Assembly: GCA_015063035.1 (NCBI GenBank)
Contig: SUTG01000009.1
Location: forward strand, 1-57,633
Length of the DNA stretch: 57,633 nucleotides
Source: Methanobrevibacter olleyae
GTDB lineage: Archaea > Methanobacteriota > Methanobacteria > Methanobacteriales > Methanobacteriaceae
Direction of reading: 5' to 3'
Numbering within the stretch: the stretch's first letter is position 1; every line of letters starts with the position of its first letter. Position numbers and translations under genes: made by a program. This document shows, piece after piece, positions 36,446 through 45,049 of this stretch. A model generated the notes under the pieces. It ran no database searches and had not been told where the DNA came from. It saw nothing but the letters and a program-made list of their open reading frames with translations.

Positions 36446-38725
36446 TTATAATTGTTTTCTTGCTGCTTCAAGCATGATTTTCTTTTCAGCTCTTGCAACA
36501 GTTTTCCTTACTTCCTCTACTGCATCAGTATTGGAAGATACGCTGGTAATTCCAAATTTAACAAGTTTTTCAACAATATGAGGTACACTACCTGCTTGAC
36601 CACAAATACTGCAGGTTACACCTGCTGCTGCACAATGCTTAATGGTTCTTTCAATTAAAGCCATTACTGCAGGGTGCTCTTCGCGATAGTGTTTTGCAAC
36701 AAACTCATTGTTTCTGTCTACTGCAAGGGTGTATTGGGTCAAGTCATTGGTACCAAGACTTACAAAGTCAATTCCTTCTGCAATGTACTCATCGATTAAG
36801 ATTGCTGCTGCAGGAATTTCAACCATCATACCGAATTCAACATCCACTTGAGGTTCCATACCTACTTCTCTACATAATTCCTTAGCTCTTCTAAGCTCGG
36901 AAGGATGTTGTGATAATGGAATCATGATTCCAATGTTTGTGTAACCTTTATCGTGAAGCTTTTTAATTGCTTTGAATTCTGCTTTTAAGATTTCAGGTTC
37001 ATCCAATTCTCTTCTGATACCTCTCCAACCTAACATTGGGTTGTGTTCTCTAGGTTCATTTTCCCCACCTTCAAGGGTGATGAACTCATCGGTAGGAGCA
37101 TCAAGAGTCCTGTACCATACAGGCTTTGGATAGAATTCATCTGCTACTTTTAAAACACCTTCAGCAATTGTATCAACCAATTTATCTTCTTCACCATCAA
37201 GGATGAATTTTCTTGGGTGAACACCAGTGGATAACATCATGTGTTCAGTTCTGAGTAATCCTACACCATCTGCACCGGTTGCTGCTGCTTTTGGAGCCGC
37301 TTCAGCCATACTTACATTAGCTTTAACTTCGGTTACAGTGATTAAAGGAGTTGCAGACACTTGAACTGCACCAGCACTTGCTTCTTCGCTTTCAGCACCT
37401 TTAATGATACCTTTGTATACTAAACCTTTCTTACCGTCAGCAGTGACTTCATCATTTTCTTTTAAGGTAGTTGTTGCATCTCCAGTACCTACTACACAAG
37501 GAATTCCTAATTCTCTTGAGATGATTGCAGCGTGACAGGTTACTCCACCTTCATCAGTTACAATACCTGTAGCTCTTTTCATAGCAGGCACCATATCAGG
37601 AGTGGTCATAGTGGTTACCATTACATCTCCATCTTGAACTTTATCAAGTTCATCAAGACTTAAAATAACTTTAACGGTACCTGAAGCTAAACCAGGACTT
37701 GCACCAAGACCTCTGATTAAGACTTCCAAATCAACTTCCTCTTCAGATTCTTCTTTCTTAGAATCTCCTAAGGTAGTGATTGGTCTGGATTGCAATAAGA
37801 ATAAGTTGCCATCATGGAATGCCCATTCAGTATCTTGAGGTTTGCCGTAATGACCTTCCACTCTTTTAGCCATTGCAACAAGCTCCAATAATTCCTCATC
37901 AGATAAGACTCTTTCTTTTCTTAACTCTTCAGGAACATCAACTTGAATGGAGGTTCCACCTTCTTCATTAGTGAACATGGTTTTCTTGTCACTGATGGTG
38001 ACATTTAAGACTTCATTTGTTTCTTTATCTACAGCATAATTATCCGGGGTTACAGATCCGCTTACTACAGATTCACCAAGTCCCCAAGAACCTTCAATTA
38101 AAGCAATGTTTTCACCAGTGGATGGGTTTACAGTAAACATTACCCCTGCCTTATCAGAATCAACCATTTGTTGAACAACTACTGCAATGTAAACTTGAGA
38201 GTGCTCAAAGTTATTTTCTTCTCTGTAGAAAATAGCTCTTGCTTCAAATAAGGAAGCCCAACATTTTCTTACATATTCAATTACATTCTCTAATCCTTGA
38301 ACGTGCAAGAAAGTGTCTTGTTGACCTGCAAATGAAGCTTCAGGCAAGTCTTCAGCAGTTGCGGAAGAACGAATAGCTACATCAGCGCCATCTTCCTCTC
38401 CAACTCTTTCGGATAATTGATTGTAAGCTTCAGTAATGTAAGTGGAAATTCCATCAGGTATAGGAGTTTCAATGATAATTGCTTTAATTTTTTCTGCAGC
38501 TTCTTGAAGCTCTTTAGTATTATTAATATCTACTTGGTCTAAAATATCCATAACCTTACTAAAAATTCCAGTGTCTCTCATAAACTTATCATAAGTTTTA
38601 GAGGTTACGACAAATCCTGGAGGAACTGGAATACCTGCTTGGGTTAATTCACCTAAATTAGCACCTTTACCACCAGCAATACCTAAATCATCTTTACTTA
38701 AATCTTCAAATTTTTTAACGTACAT
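36446..38725 (-). CDS. ppsA: Phosphoenolpyruvate synthase
   Basis: Converts pyruvate, ATP and water to phosphoenolpyruvate, AMP and phosphate for gluconeogenesis. The 759-aa protein has the ATP-grasp N-terminal domain (GIAGGKGANLGELTQAGIPV), the swivelling phosphohistidine domain (DEGGVTCHAAIISRELGIPC, with the phospho-His) and the C-terminal PEP/pyruvate barrel (GLLRTEHM, SLGTNDLTQYTLAVDRN, CSICGQA). The start is the ATG at 38725 preceded by AAGGAG; an upstream in-frame ATG at 38761 precedes that ribosome-binding site and is unlikely. Confidence 0.97.
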   Translation of the reverse strand: MYVKKFEDLSKDDLGIAGGKGANLGELTQAGIPVPPGFVVTSKTYDKFMRDTGIFSKVMDILDQVDINNTKELQEAAEKIKAIIIETPIPDGISTYITEAYNQLSERVGEEDGADVAIRSSATAEDLPEASFAGQQDTFLHVQGLENVIEYVRKCWASLFEARAIFYREENNFEHSQVYIAVVVQQMVDSDKAGVMFTVNPSTGENIALIEGSWGLGESVVSGSVTPDNYAVDKETNEVLNVTISDKKTMFTNEEGGTSIQVDVPEELRKERVLSDEELLELVAMAKRVEGHYGKPQDTEWAFHDGNLFLLQSRPITTLGDSKKEESEEEVDLEVLIRGLGASPGLASGTVKVILSLDELDKVQDGDVMVTTMTTPDMVPAMKRATGIVTDEGGVTCHAAIISRELGIPCVVGTGDATTTLKENDEVTADGKKGLVYKGIIKGAESEEASAGAVQVSATPLITVTEVKANVSMAEAAPKAAATGADGVGLLRTEHMMLSTGVHPRKFILDGEEDKLVDTIAEGVLKVADEFYPKPVWYRTLDAPTDEFITLEGGENEPREHNPMLGWRGIRRELDEPEILKAEFKAIKKLHDKGYTNIGIMIPLSQHPSELRRAKELCREVGMEPQVDVEFGMMVEIPAAAILIDEYIAEGIDFVSLGTNDLTQYTLAVDRNNEFVAKHYREEHPAVMALIERTIKHCAAAGVTCSICGQAGSVPHIVEKLVKFGITSVSSNTDAVEEVRKTVARAEKKIMLEAARKQL

Positions 38726-38907
38726 TGTTCTGCTCCTTTTTAAACAATAGTCCTTAATCAATTTTCAATAATTGAATGATAATGACGTTTTGGATATTAA
38801 ATTAAAGTCCAAATAAATATATTTTAAGATTTTCTTAATTTAGAATGAAATGAAATTAAGAATATGGATGAATGAAAAATTTAGAGAATAATCAAACAGT
38901 GCAAGAC

Positions 38908-39390
38908 TTATTTGACTAATTCTGCACCTTTTTCAATAACAATTCTGCAAGATACAGGCATTTTCATACCTGCTCTTTTTAAAGCGGTTTTTGCATCTTG
39001 GAAGTTTTTAGGGTTTACATCAATAGACATGATCTTTTGATTGGTTTTGACTAAAGCTTCAACACTGATTGCTTTACCAAATGCATTTCTCATACCGCTT
39101 TGTACCCTGTCCGCACCTGCACCAGTTGCCATAGGGTTTTCTCTTACGATGTTGTGAGGGTATACTCTTAATTTTAAGTGGTATCCTAATCTACCAGCAG
39201 ATCTTTGCATGTATCTGTTAGAAGCAATACGAGCTGCTTCTAAAGCATTGTGTCTAATTTGAGCTGGTTTTTTAACTGCTAAGGATACTCTTACTGGGAA
39301 ATCTTCTGATAAGTTACCCATATCATATTGAACAATTCTGTTGTTTGGTATTTTTCTAATATATTCTCTTCTTGAATAAGCACGAACCAT
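38908..39390 (-). CDS. rpl10e: Ribosomal protein L10e (uL16 family)
   Basis: Large-subunit protein of the L10e/L16 family near the tRNA-binding sites. It begins [19 protein letters not shown] and has the [19 protein letters not shown] and [15 protein letters not shown] segments. 160 aa is normal. A strong GGAGG ribosome-binding site precedes the ATG at 39390. It is isolated from other ribosomal protein genes, as often in archaea. Confidence 0.97.
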   Translation of the reverse strand: MVRAYSRREYIRKIPNNRIVQYDMGNLSEDFPVRVSLAVKKPAQIRHNALEAARIASNRYMQRSAGRLGYHLKLRVYPHNIVRENPMATGAGADRVQSGMRNAFGKAISVEALVKTNQKIMSIDVNPKNFQDAKTALKRAGMKMPVSCRIVIEKGAELVK

Positions 39391-39530
39391 TACTAGTCCT
39401 CCATATAATCATAATTAAGAATTTTTTGTGAAAAAAGCTATGTTACAAAACTATTTCTAAATATTGTAGTTTAGAATGATTTATTTAAGTTCTAATCCAA
39501 ATAACACAAAAATTCTTTAAATTTTTTTAA

Positions 39531-39569
39531 TCGGCTGAAAGGCCGAAATGTGAATGTTCTATCAGAACA
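39531..39569 (+). ncRNA. Candidate structured RNA: two hairpins
   Basis: TCGGCT-GAAA-GGCCGA (39531-39546) makes a 6-bp stem (one U-G pair) capped by a GNRA tetraloop when read on the plus strand. TGTTCT-ATC-AGAACA (39555-39569) makes a second 6-bp stem. The element is distinctly more GC-rich than its surroundings. It may be a small RNA, part of the long pcc1 leader, or, on the other strand, part of the L10e leader. No Rfam family is recognised. Confidence 0.4.
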
Positions 39570-39829
39570 AGAAATAATAGCTATTTTGTAAAGTATAATC
39601 CCATATTAAGAAAATATAAGCTATAATTATATTCTTATTATCATACTTTCCTATCCTAGCCATATAAAATTGAGAAATTAATAATTGAATTTAATAATTG
39701 AATATTATATATTATTAATTTATAAAGTTAGATAGAATATTACTATATATTTTTCTAAACATTAATAAATGTTACCCTATATTATATATATTTTTAAAGA
39801 ATATTATATAAATAAAAATATTAAATAAA

Positions 39830-39915
39830 AATCATTATATGAAATCATTATAGAAAACCATTCTATGAAAATCATTCTATGAACTCATTATAGAAAATCA
39901 TTCTATGAAAATCAA
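39830..39915. repeat. 13-14 bp repeat with complementary subtypes
   Basis: Six to seven units alternate between AAATCATTATAGAA-like and AAATCATTCTATGA-like forms, upstream of pcc1. The TTCTAT and ATAGAA ends can pair, so neighbouring units can form stems. Confidence 0.65.
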
Positions 39916-40002
39916 ATAGATTAAAAAATTTATAATTGAAATTACAAATCATTAATTGAATTACAACTTTAACAATTACTAAAAAATTTATCAGGTAAAA
40001 GG

Positions 40003-40248
40003 ATGAAGATTAAATCAAATATCAAAATGCAATATAAAGATTCAAAATACGCTGAGATTGTCTATAAATCTCTTGAAGTGGATAATGACGGTTTCGTTCA
40101 AAGCATCTTGGATGAGGATACAATAAATTTTAAAATTGAAAGCAATAAGTTAGGCAGTTTTTTAGCTACCTCAGATGATCTTATAGCTTCTGAAATATTG
40201 GCTGAAGAAATAATAAAAAAAACAAGTCAAAATGATATTTTGAAATAA
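40003..40248 (+). CDS. pcc1: KEOPS complex subunit Pcc1-like protein
   Basis: An 81-aa protein of the Pcc1/Gon7-type fold: an amphipathic N-terminal strand, AEIVYKSLEVDN, a central strand pair and a C-terminal helix ending SDDLIASEILAEEII. Pcc1 is the dimerisation subunit of KEOPS, which makes the t6A37 modification of tRNA with Kae1 and Bud32. The ATG at 40003 follows AGGTAAAAGG. The other KEOPS genes are not in this window. Confidence 0.78.
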   Translation: MKIKSNIKMQYKDSKYAEIVYKSLEVDNDGFVQSILDEDTINFKIESNKLGSFLATSDDLIASEILAEEIIKKTSQNDILK

Positions 40249-40418
40249 AAAGATTGAAATGAAAATTCATCACAACATTAAAAAATTTTTAAAAGATAAA
40301 TTTAATAATAATTAAAATCATAAATATATTACAATATAATAATATAACACTAAGTTATATTTTTTCTTTATATTTTTTCTTATAATATAATAAACAAGAA
40401 CAAAAATGAAGTGTTAAT

Positions 40419-41612
40419 ATGGAATGTCATAATCACCCAGATAGAGAGGCTGTGGCAAATTGCTCATTTTGTGGAAAAGCGATTTGTCCAGAGTGCAGTG
40501 TGGAAATTGGTGGAAGTGTTTATTGTAAAGATTGCTTAAATGACATCATTGCAAAAACTATGGTGGAAGAGGAAGCTAGAGCAGATTCTCCAAAAACTGC
40601 TGAAGTAGTTGAAGAACCTGCAGATTTATACGAACCAATTACCCCAATTCAAGCAGAGGAACGTCAAGTTGCAGAAGAAATTGCAAAACCAGTCGACAAA
40701 GCTCCTGAAAACTTTGAAACTGATTATGAATATGAAACTGCATATGTTGAAACTTATGAAGAAGATGGGGATGAGGATAGCTATTACGAAAATCCTGAAC
40801 CTATTCCTGAACCTGAACCGGAATACAGGGAACAAGGAAGAAAACTTAAAGCAAAACCTCAACCAAGCAGACCTCCTATTGAACCGATTCACACTGGAGA
40901 TATAGATGAGGATTACTATTATGAACCTATTCCTAAAGAAACTCCAAGCAATGAACTTGAAGCAAAATATGAAAGATATCTAGAAGATTTATATTATGAT
41001 GAAGAAGAGGATGTAGTTCCTCCAGAACTTCTTGAAGAAGTTGTGGAAGAACCTCCTAGGTCTAGAGCTCCTAAAGGAAAAAGGAAAAGGAAAAAACACA
41101 CTAAAAAACAAGGCGCTGAATATTATGAAGAGCCTAGAAGACAAAGACCTAGAAACTATCCTAGAGACGAAAGGGGAGAATACCATATCAACCCTATAGA
41201 TGAATACGATGAAGAGTTTATAGTTCCTTCCCATAATAAAAGAAGATCACCTCAAAGAGACTCTGAAAGTTATGAAGAACTTAAAAGAAGAATTGAAAGA
41301 AACTATGAACTAGAACAGCAAAGCAAAAAAAGAGGTCGTTTCAGAAGATCTAAAAAATCAAAATACGATTATGATGACTATGATGAACTAGAAAATATCC
41401 AAGAGATGCACAGATATCCTGTAGAGGAAGAAAGCGAAAAGCTTTCATTCACAGAGATACTTCTTGCAATCATCTTAATCATTCTAATAATATTGCTTAT
41501 ATTATATGTAATTTACTTATTCAGATTAAGTGGAGATTACTCTGGTTTCATAGAAGCTCTTATGGGATTAGTCCAAAATCCTGGAGAATTCATTAATAAC
41601 GTATTGAATTAA
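40419..41612 (+). CDS. B-box-type zinc-finger protein with disordered region and C-terminal membrane anchor
   Basis: A 397-aa protein. The N-terminal about 40 residues form a cysteine/histidine-rich zinc finger (CHNHPDREAV, CSFCGKAICPECS, YCKDCL). A long disordered region follows, acidic then Lys/Arg-rich, with PI-containing motifs (EPITPIQAEE, PPIEPIHTGD, INPIDEYDEE). A single transmembrane helix near residues 345-368 (TEILLAIILIILIILLILYV) and a short tail end the protein. It looks like a tail-anchored adaptor facing the cytoplasm. The function is unknown. The PIxAE-type motif is shared with the zinc-ribbon/NERD protein. The ATG at 40419 has a GTGTT ribosome-binding site. Confidence 0.7.
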   Translation: MECHNHPDREAVANCSFCGKAICPECSVEIGGSVYCKDCLNDIIAKTMVEEEARADSPKTAEVVEEPADLYEPITPIQAEERQVAEEIAKPVDKAPENFETDYEYETAYVETYEEDGDEDSYYENPEPIPEPEPEYREQGRKLKAKPQPSRPPIEPIHTGDIDEDYYYEPIPKETPSNELEAKYERYLEDLYYDEEEDVVPPELLEEVVEEPPRSRAPKGKRKRKKHTKKQGAEYYEEPRRQRPRNYPRDERGEYHINPIDEYDEEFIVPSHNKRRSPQRDSESYEELKRRIERNYELEQQSKKRGRFRRSKKSKYDYDDYDELENIQEMHRYPVEEESEKLSFTEILLAIILIILIILLILYVIYLFRLSGDYSGFIEALMGLVQNPGEFINNVLN

Positions 41613-42049
41613 TTAAACTAATAGAGAATTTATTTCTCTATCTTTTCTTTTTTAACACTTCTATTATCTTATTTTTTTATTTTATTTTTTTCTTATTTTA
41701 TTTTCTATTTTATTTTCTTATTTTCTTTATTTTACTAATAAAATAAACTTATTTTTTACTTAAAATTTTTGAATACTATTTTTTAAAAGGTTTTATTAAA
41801 AATGAAAAATCATATGCTATTTTGTAAAAATAATAAAAAATGAATGATCTAATTAAAAAAAGATAAGATTGATAAAAGCTAAAAAACTGATTAAAAAGTT
41901 TTAAAAATTAATTAAAAATAGATTATTATTAATTGATTATTAATTGATTATAAATGATAATAAATTGATTATAAATTAATTAAAAATAATAAAAGAAAGT
42001 AAAAAAAGTAAAAAGTAAAAGTAAAAGTAAAAAGAAATAATTAGATTAA
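41613..42049. other. Gap between convergent zinc-finger and FKBP genes
   Basis: A 437-nt gap. It starts with a terminator (41621-41653), continues as a T-rich stretch on the plus strand and becomes A-rich (T-rich for the incoming minus-strand FKBP transcript), including short repeats of ATTAATTGATTAT (about 41920-41985). This mirror arrangement is what two convergent oligo-T terminators would produce. Confidence 0.55.
41621..41653 (+). terminator. Intrinsic-type terminator of the zinc-finger gene
   Basis: An 8-bp stem ATAGAGAA / TTCTCTAT with loop TTTAT (41621-41641) is followed by CTTTTCTTTTTTA, the same pyrimidine tail as at 24917-24929. Confidence 0.8.
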
Positions 42050-42784
42050 TTATTCTTCTGCTTCTTCTTCAGCAGGTTCTTCTACTTTTTTCTCGAATTC
42101 ATCTACGAATTCAACTTTTTCGTAATCCATATTGTCCCAAATGTCTTTGGAAATTCTGAATCTAGCAAAAGTTACATCCATGTATGATTTCTGATCGAAT
42201 CTGGTGATTTCATCTAATTTGATGCTTACTTTGTCACCGTCAATCTTGATTTCTGTTTTGTCTAAGTCCATGTTAGGGTAGGAGTAGTGTAACTCAATCA
42301 TACTTTTGATTTTTTCTTCATCATCTTCAATAACTTCAACTACAGAAACATCATATTCTAAGTTTTTACCAGCTAATTCATGGTTGAAGTCCACTTTAAC
42401 TCTTCCACCGTTTACAGAAATGATTTTACCGGTACCTGCATCTGCAGTAATTTTCATACCTCTAACAGGAGTCATGCCTTGTTTTTTGAATTCTTTCATT
42501 GGAATTAATTGAATGAAATTAGGGTTTCTTTGACCAAAACCATTTTCAGGACTTACAGATACATGAACAGCTTCTCCTGCTTCAGTTCCAATAATAGCAT
42601 CATCAATAGCTTTTAATAAATGGTTTCCCCCAACGATAATTGGAATTGGACCATAAACTTTATTTTCTACTAAGATACCTGCTTCTTCTGCGATATCTTC
42701 GGAAGTGGTATCAAACACTTCATCAGTTTCTTTAATTTTTCCAGTGAAATTTAATCTTACAAAATCTCCTTCTTTAATTGCCAT
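42050..42784 (-). CDS. FKBP-type peptidyl-prolyl isomerase (SlyD-like)
   Basis: A 244-aa archaeal FKBP with chaperone insert. MAIKEGDFVRLNFTGKI, then GPIPIIVGGNHLLKAIDDAI and FGQRNPNFIQLIP, GMKITADAGTGKIISVNGGRVKVDFNHELAGK are typical of archaeal long FKBPs; a C-terminal domain and an acidic tail follow. It catalyses prolyl isomerisation and aids folding in the cytoplasm. The ATG at 42784 follows AGGAGAATT. An upstream ATG at 42868 would add 28 residues unlike the family. Confidence 0.95.
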   Translation of the reverse strand: MAIKEGDFVRLNFTGKIKETDEVFDTTSEDIAEEAGILVENKVYGPIPIIVGGNHLLKAIDDAIIGTEAGEAVHVSVSPENGFGQRNPNFIQLIPMKEFKKQGMTPVRGMKITADAGTGKIISVNGGRVKVDFNHELAGKNLEYDVSVVEVIEDDEEKIKSMIELHYSYPNMDLDKTEIKIDGDKVSIKLDEITRFDQKSYMDVTFARFRISKDIWDNMDYEKVEFVDEFEKKVEEPAEEEAEE

Positions 42785-43204
42785 AAATAATTCTCCTATA
42801 ATCTTTATTAGAAAACAAATTACATTTTTAAATATTAAGAATATGCCTTTACTTTCACAGCATCTCAAGTTCAGAATATCAAATGTAATTATAATAAAAT
42901 TGAATAGTAAATTTAATAATTTAATATCAATATAAAATATCCAGCTAATTAAAATTAAATTTTTTAATTAATCAAATATTCATTATATATTTTTAATAAG
43001 TGATATTATATAATATTTACTAATTTAATAAAAAAATTATAAAAAAATTATCAAAACAGATAAAAAATAGAGGACAGAAACTCTGGGAAAAACCATCAAT
43101 AAAAAAAAATAATTGTAAAAAACAGATCGAAGAATATAAGAATAGAAACTCTGGGAAAACTAATCGGTGAAAAAAATTGTAAAAAATTCTAAAAATGGGA
43201 AATA
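42785..43204. other. Gap upstream of the FKBP gene
   Basis: A 420-nt stretch with the FKBP promoter in its left half (AT-rich, no decisive TATA box) and an imperfect 68-bp duplication in its right half (listed separately). No reading frame is convincing. Confidence 0.5.
43076..43180. repeat. Imperfect 68-bp direct repeat
   Basis: AGAAACTCTGGGAAAA is found at 43076-43091 and 43144-43159; similarity continues to AATTGTAAAAAA about 35 nt downstream in each copy. The shared core is more GC-rich than its background and is not coding. Confidence 0.75.
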
Positions 43205-44356
43205 TTAGTCAGACACTATATTTTTTACAAATTTATTGCCATTTTCAAATACTTTTTCTTTAAATTCCTCTAAAACTGCCTCATTTTTATAATTTAAGAC
43301 ACGTACAGTGCTAGGATAATTATCAATATATTCAGAAATCATCTCTGCATTGATTCTTGTCTCTAAAATGCTTAAAACCCTATTTTTAAAATGGCTGCTA
43401 AAACCATAGAATATGGAATTTTCAATTTCAGAGACTGATTCAAATGGTTTTTCCTCACGTTTAAAGATTAATTCATTAGCCAGCTTATCATTAAAGAAAT
43501 TTAATTTAATCAAATCCTCATAAGGCAAATTGTTTGCAGAATTAATAATATGCTCTTCAACTCTTAAATCATGTAATGGAGCCCTATCCTCATTGATTTC
43601 CCTTTCTAAAATCCTACATGTTTCACTTGGAAGCATTGTTTTTACAGAATCCAAATTATTCTCTGAACAAGCCTTACGAATCAAAGTTCCACTTACGCCT
43701 TCAATACGTGGGACAAAAATGAATTTGTCCTTAAAATCAAACCCTATCTTTTTCAATGATTTTGAGAATGAAACTATTACATAATTGTCCTCTTCCAATT
43801 TTCCATTGTAAATCACTTCTTTAGTGTCCATATCTACAATCTTGTAAGGTTTTGGAGCAACACCATGCCCTAAAGAAATTCTCTCCAATATTTTTTCATA
43901 ACCTGCAAAAGGCCTGTATCCTCTTGGTATGAAATCAGTGTTCAATGCCTGGAACATCTTTGTTAAACATAAAGAGTATTGGCCAGATCCCATAATTCCC
44001 ATAGGAGGTCCTTCAACAACAATATCTGCACCTACAGCAATAGCTATTTCAGCCCTTGTTCTTCTATGTAATATGTAAGGCAAGCCTCTGCCACTTCTTT
44101 CAAACAATCCAGGAACAACAGCTACAAATAAACCATTAGGGATTTTTTCCTTTGCAGTTTTCATGCAGTGAAAATGACCATTGTGAAGTGGAGAATACTC
44201 AGTGAAATCTGCAATTAACGGTCTTGAATTAGAGGATTTTTTGGAAGATGCCTCTTCAAAACCTAATTCGGCATATTTTTTTGAGTTTTCAAAATCCCTG
44301 AAAAAGGTTTTTCTATCATTCTCTTGAATCTCTTTTAAAAAATCTATTGAAGGCAT
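43205..44356 (-). CDS. HIGH-motif nucleotidyltransferase, TmcAL (YlbM)-like
   Basis: A 383-aa protein with a nucleotidyltransferase-like HxGH motif in FTEYSPLHNGHFHCMKTA, followed by VAVVPGLFERSGRGLP, RTRAEIAIAVGADIVVEGPP and VSGTLIRKACSENN. This order parallels bacterial TmcAL, which activates acetate to acetylate C34 of tRNA-Met. Archaea generally use other enzymes for ac4C, so the reaction may differ. An about 45-residue extension precedes the HIGH region. No Shine-Dalgarno is visible; a TATA-like TTTATAAAAT-type box lies about 28 nt before the ATG, suggesting a leaderless mRNA. Family moderately sure, function unsure. Confidence 0.62.
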   Translation of the reverse strand: MPSIDFLKEIQENDRKTFFRDFENSKKYAELGFEEASSKKSSNSRPLIADFTEYSPLHNGHFHCMKTAKEKIPNGLFVAVVPGLFERSGRGLPYILHRRTRAEIAIAVGADIVVEGPPMGIMGSGQYSLCLTKMFQALNTDFIPRGYRPFAGYEKILERISLGHGVAPKPYKIVDMDTKEVIYNGKLEEDNYVIVSFSKSLKKIGFDFKDKFIFVPRIEGVSGTLIRKACSENNLDSVKTMLPSETCRILEREINEDRAPLHDLRVEEHIINSANNLPYEDLIKLNFFNDKLANELIFKREEKPFESVSEIENSIFYGFSSHFKNRVLSILETRINAEMISEYIDNYPSTVRVLNYKNEAVLEEFKEKVFENGNKFVKNIVSD

Positions 44357-44436
44357 AATATATTATTTAATAATTAAAATTTATAAAACTATTTAAAATT
44401 GCAAAGAACAAAACCCAGAATCAAAACATGAGAAAA

Positions 44437-44616
44437 CTATTCAAAATTCTCATTAATATTGTCTTCAATCCATAGATTAACTGCTTCTTCCATAGCTTTA
44501 CTGTACCATTTAGGCTCAAATCTAAATTTTTGAGAGGCCATTTTTCTAAATTTGTAATCTAAATTCTTATCAATAACAATAGTAACTCTTTTTTCGTCAC
44601 TTTCCTTAGATGTCAT
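44437..44616 (-). CDS. Small ribbon-helix-helix-like protein
   Basis: A 59-aa reading frame from the ATG at 44616 to a TAG at 44437-44439. The protein starts MTSKESDEKRVTIVIDKNLD, a short strand typical of ribbon-helix-helix proteins (KRVTIVID), followed by two predicted helices (YKFRKMASQ and SKAMEEAVNLWIEDN). A GTGATT ribosome-binding site lies 4 nt before the ATG. It sits 80 nt upstream of the TmcAL-like gene on the same strand. It could be a DNA-binding regulator or an antitoxin-like protein, though no toxin gene is adjacent. Composition and ribosome-binding site argue that it is real. Confidence 0.72.
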   Translation of the reverse strand: MTSKESDEKRVTIVIDKNLDYKFRKMASQKFRFEPKWYSKAMEEAVNLWIEDNINENFE

Positions 44617-45049
44617 ATAATCACAACTGATGAATTTTTTTACTTAATTTCTATGATTAATTTTTTTATACTATTAATCTGTTTACCATATGTAACTATT
44701 TATAAAAAAACATTCTAAAATCCATGTTTTTTGCAATTACTATAATATATAGTTTTTATTAATAAAAAGATTTTCTATAAAGCTTTTAAATTAGAAAATA
44801 AGAATTATAATTAATAATTGACTTAAAATTGTAGCAATTTAACACATTTAAATCAATGTTAAAATTAAATGAAAAAAAGAAATTTTAGAAATTAATTAAA
44901 AAAAATAAATTAAAAAAATAAATTAAAAGAAATAAATTAAAAGAAATAAATTAAAAGAAATAAATTAAAAAATATGAAATAAAAAAGTAAATTAAAGAAT
45001 TCAATAAAAAAACAAAAAGAGTTAAGAAAGTAAAATAGAAAATGAATAA
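44617..45049. repeat. Gap with 15-bp tandem repeat
   Basis: This 433-nt gap lies between pyrC's 3' end and the small RHH-like gene. At about 44901-44972 there are four to five copies of a unit like AAATAAATTAAAAGA. The rest is AT-rich, with the likely RHH-gene promoter near 44690-44760. On the minus strand the repeat lies about 300 nt downstream of nothing coding, so it is not a coding duplication. Confidence 0.6.

Larger units (their letters stand above)
39391..40002. other. Divergent gap between L10e and pcc1
   Basis: This 612-nt intergenic region holds two notable items, listed separately: paired hairpins at 39531-39569 and a short repeat array at 39830-39915. The rest is AT-rich with many TATA-like strings. 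No protein-coding frame is convincing. Confidence 0.6.
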
